Shown in pieces: positions 51,978 through 59,480 of a DNA stretch of 64,000 bases. Numbering within the stretch: position 1 is the first letter of the stretch; each line of letters starts with the position of its first letter. The translations under genes and the position numbers were made by a program. Source of the stretch: CAZHYV01 sp964537055 (GTDB taxonomy: Bacteria > Myxococcota_A > Polyangia > Palsa-1104 > JAEUJZ01); NCBI GenBank assembly GCA_964537055.1, contig CAZHYV010000006.1:62001-126000 (forward strand). Direction: 5' to 3'. The notes beneath the pieces are model-generated. The model saw only the letters and a program-made list of their open reading frames with translations. It searched no databases and was not told where the DNA came from.

Positions 51978-52502
51978 CTCTCCAAAGTACCAACGATCTC
52001 TCACGTACCAATCTGTTTTATCGGGGAATCCTCGGTAGTCGTCATGCATTCCTACTTCATGCATCCCTTCGGGTAATTGAAGGTTCCACTCTTTGGCAAG
52101 ACTCCGATTGAAAATTCTTGTAGAGGTTCCGTATTCATTGCCAGCGGGGGTGATATGGCTCTGAAAGTAGTCTTCCTGTAGAAAAAGACAAATTTCGCTC
52201 ATAAACATATCGGGAATACAAACAGCACAGGTCACACGGTAACAATTGGCAGCACTTGGCTTCACAGCCATAAGATGAGAGCAAGCATCAATAAGCGCTT
52301 GGACCACTTTGCGTTGGACCGGTCTCTTTGCATGAACTCCTTCGACCAAATTGAGCGAGACAGGAATTTTCCAATGAACAAAGGTGCGCTCGGGGTCAAT
52401 TTCCGCAGGCCAGGCAGCAAAGCGGTTGGCCCATCGGGTAAGGTTTCTTAGCTGACGTTTTATCCCGCGAGGTTTTTTGTTTGAAAGTGAGAGCTTACGC
52501 AT
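51966..52502 (-). CDS. DUF3916-like protein
   Basis: This 178-residue soluble protein starts with a very basic MRKLSLSNKKPRGIKRQLRNL. It ends with a Trp/Asp-rich segment (GMHEVGMHDDYRGFPDKTDW, YVRDRWYFGEVAL). The opening and the WYFGE ending resemble the family DUF3916 as I remember it, which is mostly of unknown function. No signal peptide or catalytic motif. The 3' end overlaps the AlkD remnant, which suggests this gene replaced or invaded older sequence. Confidence 0.55.
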   Translation of the reverse strand: MRKLSLSNKKPRGIKRQLRNLTRWANRFAAWPAEIDPERTFVHWKIPVSLNLVEGVHAKRPVQRKVVQALIDACSHLMAVKPSAANCYRVTCAVCIPDMFMSEICLFLQEDYFQSHITPAGNEYGTSTRIFNRSLAKEWNLQLPEGMHEVGMHDDYRGFPDKTDWYVRDRWYFGEVAL

Positions 52503-52571
52503 GTCCTACCTGCTCGTTATCAAATGCCATCGCAGCCAGCATCCTTTCTAGGCCAAAAGCACATAGACGAA

Positions 52572-53057
52572 TCACAAAGCCTGTGCGCGTACGACCGCCT
52601 CAATCGTTGCCACATCGATCTTTTTCATCTTCATCATCGCTTCGAAGGCTCGTTTCGCTACATCGCCGCCCTTGGCCATGGCTTCGGTGAGAGCACGCGG
52701 CGTGATCTGCCATGACAGTCCCCATTTGTCCTTACACCAACCGCACGCACTCTCAGTGCCACCGTTGCCAACGATTGCACTCCAATAACGGTCGGTCTCC
52801 TCCTGATCGTCGGTGGAAATCTGAAAGGAGAATGCCTCGCTGTGCTTAAACACGCTTCCGCCGTTCAGGCCAAGGCATGGCACGCCGCACACCGTGAATT
52901 CAACCGTTAGTACATCCCCCTTTTTGCCGCCCGGATAGTCGGACGGTGCTCGGTGTATCGCGCTGACGTTGCTGTCTGGAAACGTCTGGGCGTAAAAGCG
53001 TGCGGCCTCTTCCGCGTCGCGGTCGTACCACAGGCAAATCGTATTCTTTTTCATCAT
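52572..53057 (-). CDS. VOC superfamily protein (PhnB-like)
   Basis: This 161-residue protein has the glyoxalase-like fold of the PhnB / 3-demethylubiquinone methyltransferase-like VOC subfamily: TICLWYDRDAEEAARFYAQT at the start, VEFTVCGVPCLGLNGG, FSFQISTDDQEETDRYW and WGLSWQITPRAL. Members bind small molecules and are often of unknown function. Codon third positions are clearly richer in G/C than in neighbouring genes, which suggests recent acquisition. The start is one of two adjacent ATGs. Confidence 0.85.
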   Translation of the reverse strand: MMKKNTICLWYDRDAEEAARFYAQTFPDSNVSAIHRAPSDYPGGKKGDVLTVEFTVCGVPCLGLNGGSVFKHSEAFSFQISTDDQEETDRYWSAIVGNGGTESACGWCKDKWGLSWQITPRALTEAMAKGGDVAKRAFEAMMKMKKIDVATIEAVVRAQAL

Positions 53058-53321
53058 TTATCTCCTTACCGCATCAACCTAGCAGAAAATCCGCTGGGGC
53101 CCAAAAAATAGGATCGAGCTTATCAAGAAAATCAGAGAATACCCTAAGAACCCGTGCTCGAGCTGGGTACTAACTATTTGTTATGTTCGTTGTGGTAGTT
53201 CTGGAAGAGAATCAGGGAAGGGCCCTTTAGGTCCAATTGCCGTTTTTGTTTGGTTATCTTCAAACGGAACTGATGGGTCCAAACCAGCTACGTAGTAGGT
53301 GAGTGTATTTTGATCAACCAA
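53058..53321. other. Region with gene fragments only
   Basis: No intact gene. On the minus strand a frame of about 50 codons ending at 53181 (TYYVAGLDPSVPFEDNQTK and then a Pro-rich tail) looks protein-like but is closed by a stop near 53338 and has no start. It may be the 3' end of a lost gene. The rest shows nothing recognisable. Confidence 0.3.
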
Positions 53322-53468
53322 ATGATCTTCCTAGCCGATACTCCAATCCAACTCGCACAATCTATTTTGATGCATCCAGAACAAGCCCTAACGCATGCGT
53401 TAATTTTAGCGGAATGGATCCTTCTGCCACGCAATTTGAATCGAGACGAGGGTAGGACAAAAACGTAG
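53322..53468 (+). pseudogene. Possible 5' fragment of the following gene, out of frame
   Basis: ATG 53322 opens a 48-codon frame (MIFLADTPIQLAQSILMHPE...AEWILLPRNLNRDEG). It ends where a different frame becomes open and leads without a stop into the gene at 53575 (QKRRIFCTPEQFEWEKLFTD). A single frameshift near 53450 would join the two. The protein-like composition of both halves supports one broken gene, but no homologue was recognised. Confidence 0.4.
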
Positions 53469-53574
53469 AATCTTTTGTACCCCAGAACAATTTGAGTGGG
53501 AAAAACTTTTTACAGATTCAGAAAGCGAAGGTGGACAAGGAGCAGAGGAGCAGGACTTTCAGGAAGAGCATGAC

Positions 53575-54354
53575 ATGAAAGACAGGGGTGTCGCAGATGA
53601 CATTCCTGCCACGGATGACAGGGGGGAGGTGTCACCCATGTCGTCTCCTAGGGTGTCATCCATGACAGGCCCTATAGATATAGAAACAAAGAAGATAAGA
53701 CAAGAAGACAAACAATCCCCTCTTTCTCCCCTTGCAGGGCAAAAAAAGAAGGAGGTTGCTTTTGCAGATACCAAACCACCTTCTACTTCCTCCCCTTTAG
53801 AAAGTATTATGGATTCTTACTGCATTCTGGAAAAATTTCAGAGAGCCGCAGGAAAGAAACTGGCTCTCGGGGAACTCATGCCTTGTGACTCGCCTCCACG
53901 AGGGTTTTCGGGGAGGCTGCCTGAGCCGCTCTATCGACAGTGGCACGACTTCTTGAGTGAATATGCGTCTGGGAGACAACTAAAGCAAGCAGAGCTAGAA
54001 CAACACTTTACCAGTATTGGGAAGTATCTTGACCTTGGAAAGAACTACTGGGTTAAGGATGGTAAGTTGATTGCGCTACGGTGGTTTTGTAATCCAGTTC
54101 ACCGAAATCGTGTCTACGAACTCATTGATGAGGCGCTTTCATGGGATGTGGCCCCCAAGGAAGAAGTGGCCCTAAAGCCTGTTCCGAAGCCCCTCACCCC
54201 TGAAGAAGAGCAAGCTTATTGGAAAGAGTCGAGGGACATCCTTAGGCAATCGCCGCTCCCCGAACAAACCCGCTCCATTCTATCCCGAATCCTGAGTCGA
54301 ACGTTTCCTCAAGAAGTTCAACATTCGGTTGAAATGCAAGAAGTTCCAAGGTAA
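53575..54354 (+). CDS. Hypothetical protein, probably 5'-truncated by a frameshift
   Basis: This 259-residue frame begins with an acidic, low-complexity part (to about residue 75) and continues with a helical domain (CILEKFQRAAGKKLALGELM, YRQWHDFLSEYASGRQLKQA, YELIDEALSWD). The same frame is open upstream to about 53433, so ATG 53575 is probably not the original start (see 53322-53468). There is no signal peptide and no recognised family. The domain order (acidic linker plus small helical domain) is seen in plasmid or phage accessory proteins, but that is a weak analogy. Confidence 0.45.
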   Translation: MKDRGVADDIPATDDRGEVSPMSSPRVSSMTGPIDIETKKIRQEDKQSPLSPLAGQKKKEVAFADTKPPSTSSPLESIMDSYCILEKFQRAAGKKLALGELMPCDSPPRGFSGRLPEPLYRQWHDFLSEYASGRQLKQAELEQHFTSIGKYLDLGKNYWVKDGKLIALRWFCNPVHRNRVYELIDEALSWDVAPKEEVALKPVPKPLTPEEEQAYWKESRDILRQSPLPEQTRSILSRILSRTFPQEVQHSVEMQEVPR

Positions 54355-54426
54355 GAGGGTGGAAGGAAAAATCGTTGTCTTCCTTCCACATTCTGCGAAT
54401 ATCTGCATCAAAGATTTATTTCGGTC

Positions 54427-55608
54427 TTAAGCTGATTCTGCTTTAGGACCAGCGAGATGGGCTTCCTCTTTTGCAATTTCCTCTTCCCATACCTGAATCA
54501 CCCAAGCGCGGTGCTTTACATCTTCCGCTTTATACTGGTAGTAACGAAAATACCATAGAAGAACTCTTTTCTGCTCCAACGTCAGAAGAGACAGGAGTTT
54601 TTGAAATTCGGGGTCTCCGCCTGCACAGGATCCTGAAGGACAGGATTCCCTCGGAGAAAATTGATACTCTAAGGTCGTATGGAGCTCCTCAGTCATGTCC
54701 CAATCATGGATGGAGGCGGTCAGCCACGTAGGCAAGTAATAGGCCATCCCTAAAGGCGAGAGAACGTTCCAAGGCGCTAGATTGGATGTAACTACAGATA
54801 GAGGAACTTCATTCCAGCGCTTTCCCTCAAAGAGCTTCCTGACCTCTTTGGATGGAGGCTTGTCCGAATCAAGAAATGTATCTTCGGGTGGAGGCAAGAC
54901 CGTCTCCGCAAAGGCTTGCTGAATCCGAGCAAGCAGAGAAACCTCGTGGGGGGCAAGCATCATCTCTCGGTCTGCTTGAGAAAGCTCCTGCTTTTTCCAG
55001 ACCAGATCATCGCGGGAGAGCAAGAGGTCCTCTTGAGGGGGGACAAACTCGCTGGGATGTTTCAGGTCCCACGCAAGTTGTTTTTGGTCTACTTGGTCTT
55101 TCCACCACATGATCGTTTGCCAATCCTTCGAGCGAAACCGAGCAACCCATGTTCCCTTCTCCCTGGCAAGAAAGCGGTACACCACCCTGGTTTGGGTGAG
55201 ACGAAGCTGCTCTACAATGGACCTTGCAGTATCGAGGTCGGGATTGTCTTCAGGTGTGAGTCTTGACCAGACCCCATTTGCTAGCGTATCCGATTCAGAA
55301 GGATGACAAATGATTGCGATCATCCACACAGGCAGGTAGTAACACGCTCCTTCGATCGTAAAAAAGGCAGTTTCATTTCGATACCTTGCCACAGTTTCTA
55401 GGGAAATATCCTGCCACGCGGTCCTGTAATAAGCCTTCAAATCCTCATCCTTTTCTAAAACGAGGGCATTCCCGCGGATATGATCATCTCCAGGATAGGG
55501 AACGTCCCAGAATGCCTGTTTAATAGCCTGGACAAGGTCTTGGTCGGCCTGAGAGAGAGGTTCTTCAGGATCTTCTTCGATCAATAGTTTTTGCATGTTT
55601 ACTTGCAT
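54427..55608 (-). CDS. Internally duplicated protein, DUF6714-like; candidate immunity protein
   Basis: This 393-residue cytosolic protein is made of two copies of a ~170-residue unit. Unit 1 (about 22-185) has AIKQAFWDVPYPGDDHI, then CYYLPVWMIAIICHPSES and RVVYRFL. Unit 2 (about 225-380) has RIQQAFAETVLPPPEDTF, then AYYLPTWLTASIHDWD and RVLLWYF. The unit resembles what I recall as DUF6714, but that name is uncertain. Its ATG (55608) overlaps the stop of the Cys-rich toxin-like gene by 10 bases; ATG 55596 is an alternative. Small soluble proteins encoded just after a polymorphic toxin are usually the immunity factor, which is the favoured guess. Confidence 0.6.
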   Translation of the reverse strand: MQVNMQKLLIEEDPEEPLSQADQDLVQAIKQAFWDVPYPGDDHIRGNALVLEKDEDLKAYYRTAWQDISLETVARYRNETAFFTIEGACYYLPVWMIAIICHPSESDTLANGVWSRLTPEDNPDLDTARSIVEQLRLTQTRVVYRFLAREKGTWVARFRSKDWQTIMWWKDQVDQKQLAWDLKHPSEFVPPQEDLLLSRDDLVWKKQELSQADREMMLAPHEVSLLARIQQAFAETVLPPPEDTFLDSDKPPSKEVRKLFEGKRWNEVPLSVVTSNLAPWNVLSPLGMAYYLPTWLTASIHDWDMTEELHTTLEYQFSPRESCPSGSCAGGDPEFQKLLSLLTLEQKRVLLWYFRYYQYKAEDVKHRAWVIQVWEEEIAKEEAHLAGPKAESA

Positions 55609-56297
55609 AATTTTGCTTTTCTTTTAAAACATTCCTCAAGAGTCGTTAGTACCTCATTATATTTTTTTGCGTGTTCTAAATCCGTAAAATTTCCGCCGAA
55701 ACATTCGTCACGTACGTCCTCTCGCGCTTTCTTGCACTCCTCATTCATCTCAATGATGCGTAAAATATCATCGCATGTAAACCTTTGGTCGGCACACCGT
55801 CTTTTCCGATTGCAAGCTGCATCCTTGATGTCTCCAAGCGCATCAAGCTTGGTGTCAAGACACGTCTGCTCATCTCCGTAGCGCCTTGCTGCAGGGGCGG
55901 GGGCAGGAGCGGCGGCGGCCTTCACCCCTAGAAAGCTGGCTGTGCTTGCTTCCACAACGCCTCTTATCAGGGGTGCCTGTGCGACGTCCGATGACATCGT
56001 AATAATCATGAGCATTCCTAGCGTCTCCATGGCAGCCGTCGATATTGCCGTCGCTACGGCAGAGGCTCCTGCCGCCTCTGCGGCCGTGGCGGCCGCCACC
56101 GTTTCTGCACTAAGAACCACGGTCCCTTGTTCTACTGCCGCCGCTGCTGCCGCTTGTTCTGTAAGGACCCAGTTGGCCACTGGTCCCGGAGCTAGGGGAG
56201 CTGCGGAGGCACCCGCTGGAGCGGGTGCGATGTACCCAAATTCGTAACGGGGGAGGTCCTCTGCTTGGCTCACGTAGCTCTTCTGCTTCCGGATCAC
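55599..56297 (-). CDS. Ala-rich protein with Cys-rich C-terminal domain; candidate toxin part of a split lipoprotein
   Basis: The frame of 232 residues would start at GTG 56297. Residues about 22-135 are Ala/Pro/Val-rich with hydrophobic stretches. The last ~90 residues form a compact charged, cysteine-rich helical domain (RKRRCADQRFTCDDILRI, MNEECKKAREDVRDECFGG, LEHAKKYNEVL). Its N-x2-C, R, C-F-G-G and H pattern recalls a predicted RNase toxin domain (Ntox16-like) of polymorphic toxins; this is from memory. No signal peptide is present on this piece, because an exact 17-bp tandem duplication at 56284-56317 has put the lipoprotein leader (56294-56539) in another frame. Removal of one repeat gives a single ~307-residue lipoprotein. 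Confidence 0.55.
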   Translation of the reverse strand: MIRKQKSYVSQAEDLPRYEFGYIAPAPAGASAAPLAPGPVANWVLTEQAAAAAAVEQGTVVLSAETVAAATAAEAAGASAVATAISTAAMETLGMLMIITMSSDVAQAPLIRGVVEASTASFLGVKAAAAPAPAPAARRYGDEQTCLDTKLDALGDIKDAACNRKRRCADQRFTCDDILRIIEMNEECKKAREDVRDECFGGNFTDLEHAKKYNEVLTTLEECFKRKAKLCK

Positions 56298-56324
56298 CCC
56301 TGCTTCCGGATCACCCCTGCTTCC
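56284..56324. repeat. 17-bp tandem duplication (2.4 copies) at the gene junction
   Basis: Units 56284-56300 and 56301-56317 (TGCTTCCGGATCACCCC) are identical; a third partial unit of 7 bases follows. On the coding strand the lipoprotein frame reads ...GVIRKQG-stop through the repeat. The downstream frame restarts at GTG in the second unit as ...VIRKQKSYV. Because 17 is not a multiple of three, gain or loss of a unit switches the frame. Confidence 0.9.
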
Positions 56325-56539
56325 TCAGCAATTTCTAATATCTTCGAGAACCCGATCTTTTCCAGGCCCTCCCTCGCAATGGCTTGAAGCAACTCAGGAT
56401 TGTGAGTGTCCACCGGGGTAGTTTCATCTGATTTGGACTCTGGCGAAGATTTACAACTGTTCGTCAGCACCAGAACGCTTAATAAAGAGGCCACGACAGC
56501 GTGGAAGGGCTTAGTTTTGCAGGGTTTTTTGTAATGCAT
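56294..56539 (-). CDS. Lipoprotein leader fragment, N-terminal part of the split toxin gene
   Basis: The start is ATG 56539 (MHYKKPCKTK); the frame goes further upstream without a ribosome site. The 81-residue product has a signal peptide with a cysteine at LVLTNSC (residue 29). A Ser/Glu/Thr linker follows, then a helix (LLQAIAREGLEKIGFSKILE). It ends in RKQG at a stop created by the 17-bp duplication. The downstream frame continues the sequence seamlessly if one repeat unit is removed, so this is probably the front half of one gene. Its stop overlaps the next start (ATGA-like GTGA), so re-initiation is conceivable. Confidence 0.6.
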   Translation of the reverse strand: MHYKKPCKTKPFHAVVASLLSVLVLTNSCKSSPESKSDETTPVDTHNPELLQAIAREGLEKIGFSKILEIAEEAGVIRKQG

Positions 56540-56723
56540 GTTCGCAAAGTAACAGAGAGGTGGGGCCAATACAAGCGAAAATCTCAAAGCTAGCCAACCG
56601 ATTGATTGAGTAAACTAGAGCAACTTTGAACATGGTTTTGGACTAAACGTTTTCGCAAGAGGTCCAAAATTTTGTTGAAATTCGGGCAATCCCAGAGTAA
56701 GAGCGGAGAAAGCAGAAAATCCT

Positions 56724-57548
56724 ATGAGTGCATATTTACTTAAACACCGCGCTTGGTTGGTCTATCTACTTACTTTCTTGGAAGGAATGACTCCTTTGTT
56801 GACCGATGCAAGGGAACCTTCGGGAGAGGCTTCTGGATACTACATTGCTTCAAGCCCTATGGAAAGGCCAAGACCAATCTCAGAACGCATCCAGAAGCAA
56901 CGTCAAGACAAAAAATGGATGCTTCCGGTCTTGTCTGCAGAGTACTGCGCTCATCAGAAAGCAATTCAGCTCCTCAGTCATTATAAGAAGTACCTTCAAT
57001 CTCACCATAAAACAATTGTAGCGCTTAACACAGAGGAACAGATCAAAAGATACCAAAATGAATTCAGAACAATCAAACAAGAATTAGAACCTTTTGGAAA
57101 TCCTCTTTCTTGTCAATCAAAAACCATCCGAAGACTCTATCACTGTCTACCCTCTGTGAGAGACATGCAGCTTAAAGGGCTAGGCGTTCCTTATGGCGAG
57201 CCCTGGTGTTTCAAAGAACCTTATTTAACCTATGAAGAGTTAGAGACAGGAATTGAATCTCCTATTCGTCATCGATTCGAAAAGCTAGACATGCATGAAG
57301 TCGCCTTTCTCATCAAACAGGAGTTAGCAAAAAAAGAGATACAAGCTCAAGTAGTTGGGAGAGTCACTGCGAATACCCAACGATTAACCGTGACTTTACC
57401 GGCTGGGATGGGTGGACAAGCAGAAACAATCATCCAACTGATTCTCGCAGAATATGGAGAGCGTTTGCGCAGGGCCGGGTATCGAGATCTGATTGTAGAC
57501 GCTGAAAATCTGCCCCCAGAATCTGCGAAGCATCGGCTTATCCCTTAA
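56724..57548 (+). CDS. Exported protein of unknown function
   Basis: This 274-residue product has an N-terminal hydrophobic segment (residues about 10-27) and a likely signal-peptidase site near LTDAREP. A basic/helical central part follows (KKYLQSHHKTIVALNTEEQ), two cysteines sit near 130-145, and the C-terminal part is strand/helix (QVVGRVTANTQRLTVTLP). No family was recognised. It is divergent from the toxin-like operon and precedes the integrase fragment, so it may belong to an integrated island. Confidence 0.5.
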   Translation: MSAYLLKHRAWLVYLLTFLEGMTPLLTDAREPSGEASGYYIASSPMERPRPISERIQKQRQDKKWMLPVLSAEYCAHQKAIQLLSHYKKYLQSHHKTIVALNTEEQIKRYQNEFRTIKQELEPFGNPLSCQSKTIRRLYHCLPSVRDMQLKGLGVPYGEPWCFKEPYLTYEELETGIESPIRHRFEKLDMHEVAFLIKQELAKKEIQAQVVGRVTANTQRLTVTLPAGMGGQAETIIQLILAEYGERLRRAGYRDLIVDAENLPPESAKHRLIP

Positions 57549-57597
57549 TATTTCAACGCAACTCTTTTATCGAGATTTAAAGACCTCGAAATATGTC

Positions 57598-57831
57598 TTG
57601 CAATTCATCGCACGTGGAGTTAGTCATCGCCACCGAGCCATCGCTGGTATCAAACGACATGTGAGATTCCATGACTTACGTCATACCTGTGCATCACACC
57701 TTCTCATGGGATCTTGGGGTCCAGCCTGGACATTAGAAGAGGTACGCGAATACTTAGCGCATTCTTCCATTTTAGTTACGCAAACATATGAGCAAAGAAC
57801 ATATAAACAACAAGACTTCTCGGACCGCCCT
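57598..57831 (+). pseudogene. Tyrosine recombinase (phage/XerC-type integrase) C-terminal fragment
   Basis: The translation contains RFHDLRHTCASHLLMGSWGP followed by LEEVREYLAHSSILVTQTYE, which is the HxLRH...LGHSS...T-Y box of tyrosine recombinases. The R of HLRH, the second conserved histidine and the nucleophilic tyrosine are all in place. The catalytic-domain start with the first active-site arginine and the DNA-binding N-terminus are missing, so the gene is truncated. Frame continuity ends near 57831. It lies just upstream of the tRNA-Val 3' end, the usual site for integrase genes of integrated islands. Confidence 0.8.
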
Positions 57832-57886
57832 CTTTGGTCCAAGAATAGTCCAAGAAGACCTTGTAGACGCCGGACTCACCGACGAT

Positions 57887-57957
57887 GGGCGCAGAAGGAT
57901 TCGAACCTACGACCTCCGGTGTGTAAGACCGGAGCTCTACCGCTGAGCTATACGCCC
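57887..57957 (-). tRNA. tRNA-Val (anticodon TAC)
   Basis: A 71-base cloverleaf can be drawn without the CCA end. The acceptor stem GGGCGTA pairs with TGCGCCC (one G-T pair). The D arm contains GCTCAGCGGTAGAGC. The anticodon stem-loop is CCGGT-CTTACAC-ACCGG with anticodon TAC, and the T loop is GG-TTCGAAT-CC. The T stem has one T-T mismatch (GTAGG against CCTTC), which is unusual. The 3' end faces the integrase fragment, as expected for a tRNA used as an attachment site. Confidence 0.9.
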
Positions 57958-58132
57958 TTTTGGAAGTGATATTAAGTACCAGGCCTGCGTGTTTTCGTCA
58001 AGAGAAACCTCACTCCTGAAAGCCATCGTCTCGATTGGGTGAATCAAAACTGAAATCATGTTAAAGGCTCGCTCATTCCTGACACCACGCTGTCAGGAGC
58101 CCTTGGTTACATTCAATTCCAAGGAGAAACAC

Positions 58133-58573
58133 ATGACCCTCAAACTAAAACAAAAATTGTTCCCCCTCGTAAAAATCTCAGATCTTACACAAACCAAGTT
58201 TTTCTATATAAACAACCTTGGATGGAGCCTTGCCTTAGAAATGCCCGGATTTTTGCAGGTACATCACCCCGCTTCCGTAGAGACCACGCTTTCGTTTTCA
58301 GTAGCACCCCCCGCTATGGTTCAACCAAATGGCTCAGTAGGTCTCGAACAAAAGCCTTTTCTGGGACAGGGGTTTGCCTTCAGTGTTGAGGTGCCTGATG
58401 CGGACCAAGAGTGCCAAAGGCTCAAGGAGAAGGGGATTGAGCCAATACATCCGTTAACGGATCAACCTTGGGGATGGAGGAGCTTCCATATCGTAGACCC
58501 AAACGGCATTATTCTTGACCTTTACCATCCGATTCCTCCTTCCCCCGAGTTTCTACGCATGCTAAAACCCTAG
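58133..58573 (+). CDS. VOC superfamily (glyoxalase-like) protein
   Basis: The start at ATG 58133 follows an AAGGAGA ribosome site; the frame extends 25 codons upstream without one. The 146-residue product has a glyoxalase/bleomycin-resistance fold: FPLVKISDLTQTKFFYINNLG, a middle FSVEVPDADQECQRLKEKGI and an ending FHIVDPNGIILDLYHP, where the last strand carries a metal-ligand Asp in most members. Function unspecified. It is separated from a WYL-type regulator gene by 4 bases, so they form an operon in which the regulator may control it. Confidence 0.82.
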   Translation: MTLKLKQKLFPLVKISDLTQTKFFYINNLGWSLALEMPGFLQVHHPASVETTLSFSVAPPAMVQPNGSVGLEQKPFLGQGFAFSVEVPDADQECQRLKEKGIEPIHPLTDQPWGWRSFHIVDPNGIILDLYHPIPPSPEFLRMLKP

Positions 58574-58577
58574 CTTG

Positions 58578-59243
58578 ATGCGAAGGGCTGACCGGTTATT
58601 CCAAATTATCCAATACCTTCGTCGCAAGAAAACAGCGACAGCACAAGACCTCGCGGAGGCTCTCCAAGTCTCGGTCCGCACCATCTATCGCGACATCCAG
58701 GACCTTGTCTTATCGCAGGTTCCTATTTTGGGCGAAGCAGGCGTAGGGTACCGCATTGCCAAGGGATTTGATATCCCGCCGATGATGTTTCGTCCCCTCG
58801 AGCTAGAAGCATTGGTGCTGGGGGCCCGAATGGTGATGGCTTGGGCAGATGAAGAGCTTGCCAAGGAGGCTGACAAGGCCCTAAGCAAGATCGAGGAAGT
58901 TTTGCCCTTACCCTTACGCGATCGAATTGCTGCGACCACCTTGTTTGCCCCAGAGTTTCACATCTCAAAGAAAAGCAAATCGTGGATCGCTCCTCTTCGG
59001 GATGCAATTGCTCGTCGGAATTTTGTATTGATTGAGTACAAGAGCAGTAAACAAATCGAGTCTTCTAGGCAAATCCGGCCTTTGGGGCTCCTCTATTGGG
59101 GAACAGGCTGGTCGCTGGTCGCCTTCTGTGAGGCAAGGCAAGACTTTCGCCATTTTCGTCTTGATCGAATACGAACGCTTCAGGTTTCACAGACGCAGTT
59201 TTCGTTTGATCCTAAAAAGGCTCTAACGCATTTCCTTACGTAG
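58578..59243 (+). CDS. HTH/WYL-domain transcriptional regulator (YafY family)
   Basis: The start is ATG 58578 (MRRADRLFQIIQYLRRKKTA). The 221-residue protein has an N-terminal winged helix (TAQDLAEALQVSVRTIYRDI, recognition helix of the HTH_11 type) and a C-terminal WYL domain (RQIRPLGLLYWGTGWSLVAF, RLDRIRTLQVSQ) that senses ligands or nucleic acid. Such regulators control stress or defence genes. It is cotranscribed with the VOC protein gene upstream. Confidence 0.88.
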   Translation: MRRADRLFQIIQYLRRKKTATAQDLAEALQVSVRTIYRDIQDLVLSQVPILGEAGVGYRIAKGFDIPPMMFRPLELEALVLGARMVMAWADEELAKEADKALSKIEEVLPLPLRDRIAATTLFAPEFHISKKSKSWIAPLRDAIARRNFVLIEYKSSKQIESSRQIRPLGLLYWGTGWSLVAFCEARQDFRHFRLDRIRTLQVSQTQFSFDPKKALTHFLT

Positions 59244-59358
59244 CAAGGAAATGAAATTTTTCAGACCAGGCCAACGCCTTAATTACCGCTCAGTAAAAGA
59301 AAGTCCAACCCCTTACGATCAAAACTCAAAAGCAGCCATTTGCTTGAAACGATTCTGA

Positions 59359-59460
59359 CTTGTGGTAAATTTTCTCACTACTGAATACTCGTTGAACGAG
59401 GGAACCAAAGCCTTAAACACCGGATTGTATGTGGAGATGAGCGCCGGGGCGACATTGTAG
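59359..59460 (+). pseudogene. 3' remnant of the barrel-like gene (module copy B)
   Basis: After TGA 59356-59358 a 33-codon frame ends at TAG 59458-59460. Its last part, EYSLNEGTKALNTGLYVEMS followed by AGATL, aligns with the ends of the barrel-like proteins of copies A and C (for example VLIDRGNRSLHTGVFVGIGA). It lies 20 bases before the HEARH lipoprotein of copy B, the same relation as in the other two copies. The rest of the gene is gone. Confidence 0.6.
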
Positions 59461-59480
59461 AGTAGTCTTGGAGAGGAAAT

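Noticed and set aside
55942..56247. Ala-rich plus-strand frame of about 100 codons
   Set aside because: It is the antisense of the Ala-rich stalk of the toxin-like gene, where GC-rich codons leave both strands open.
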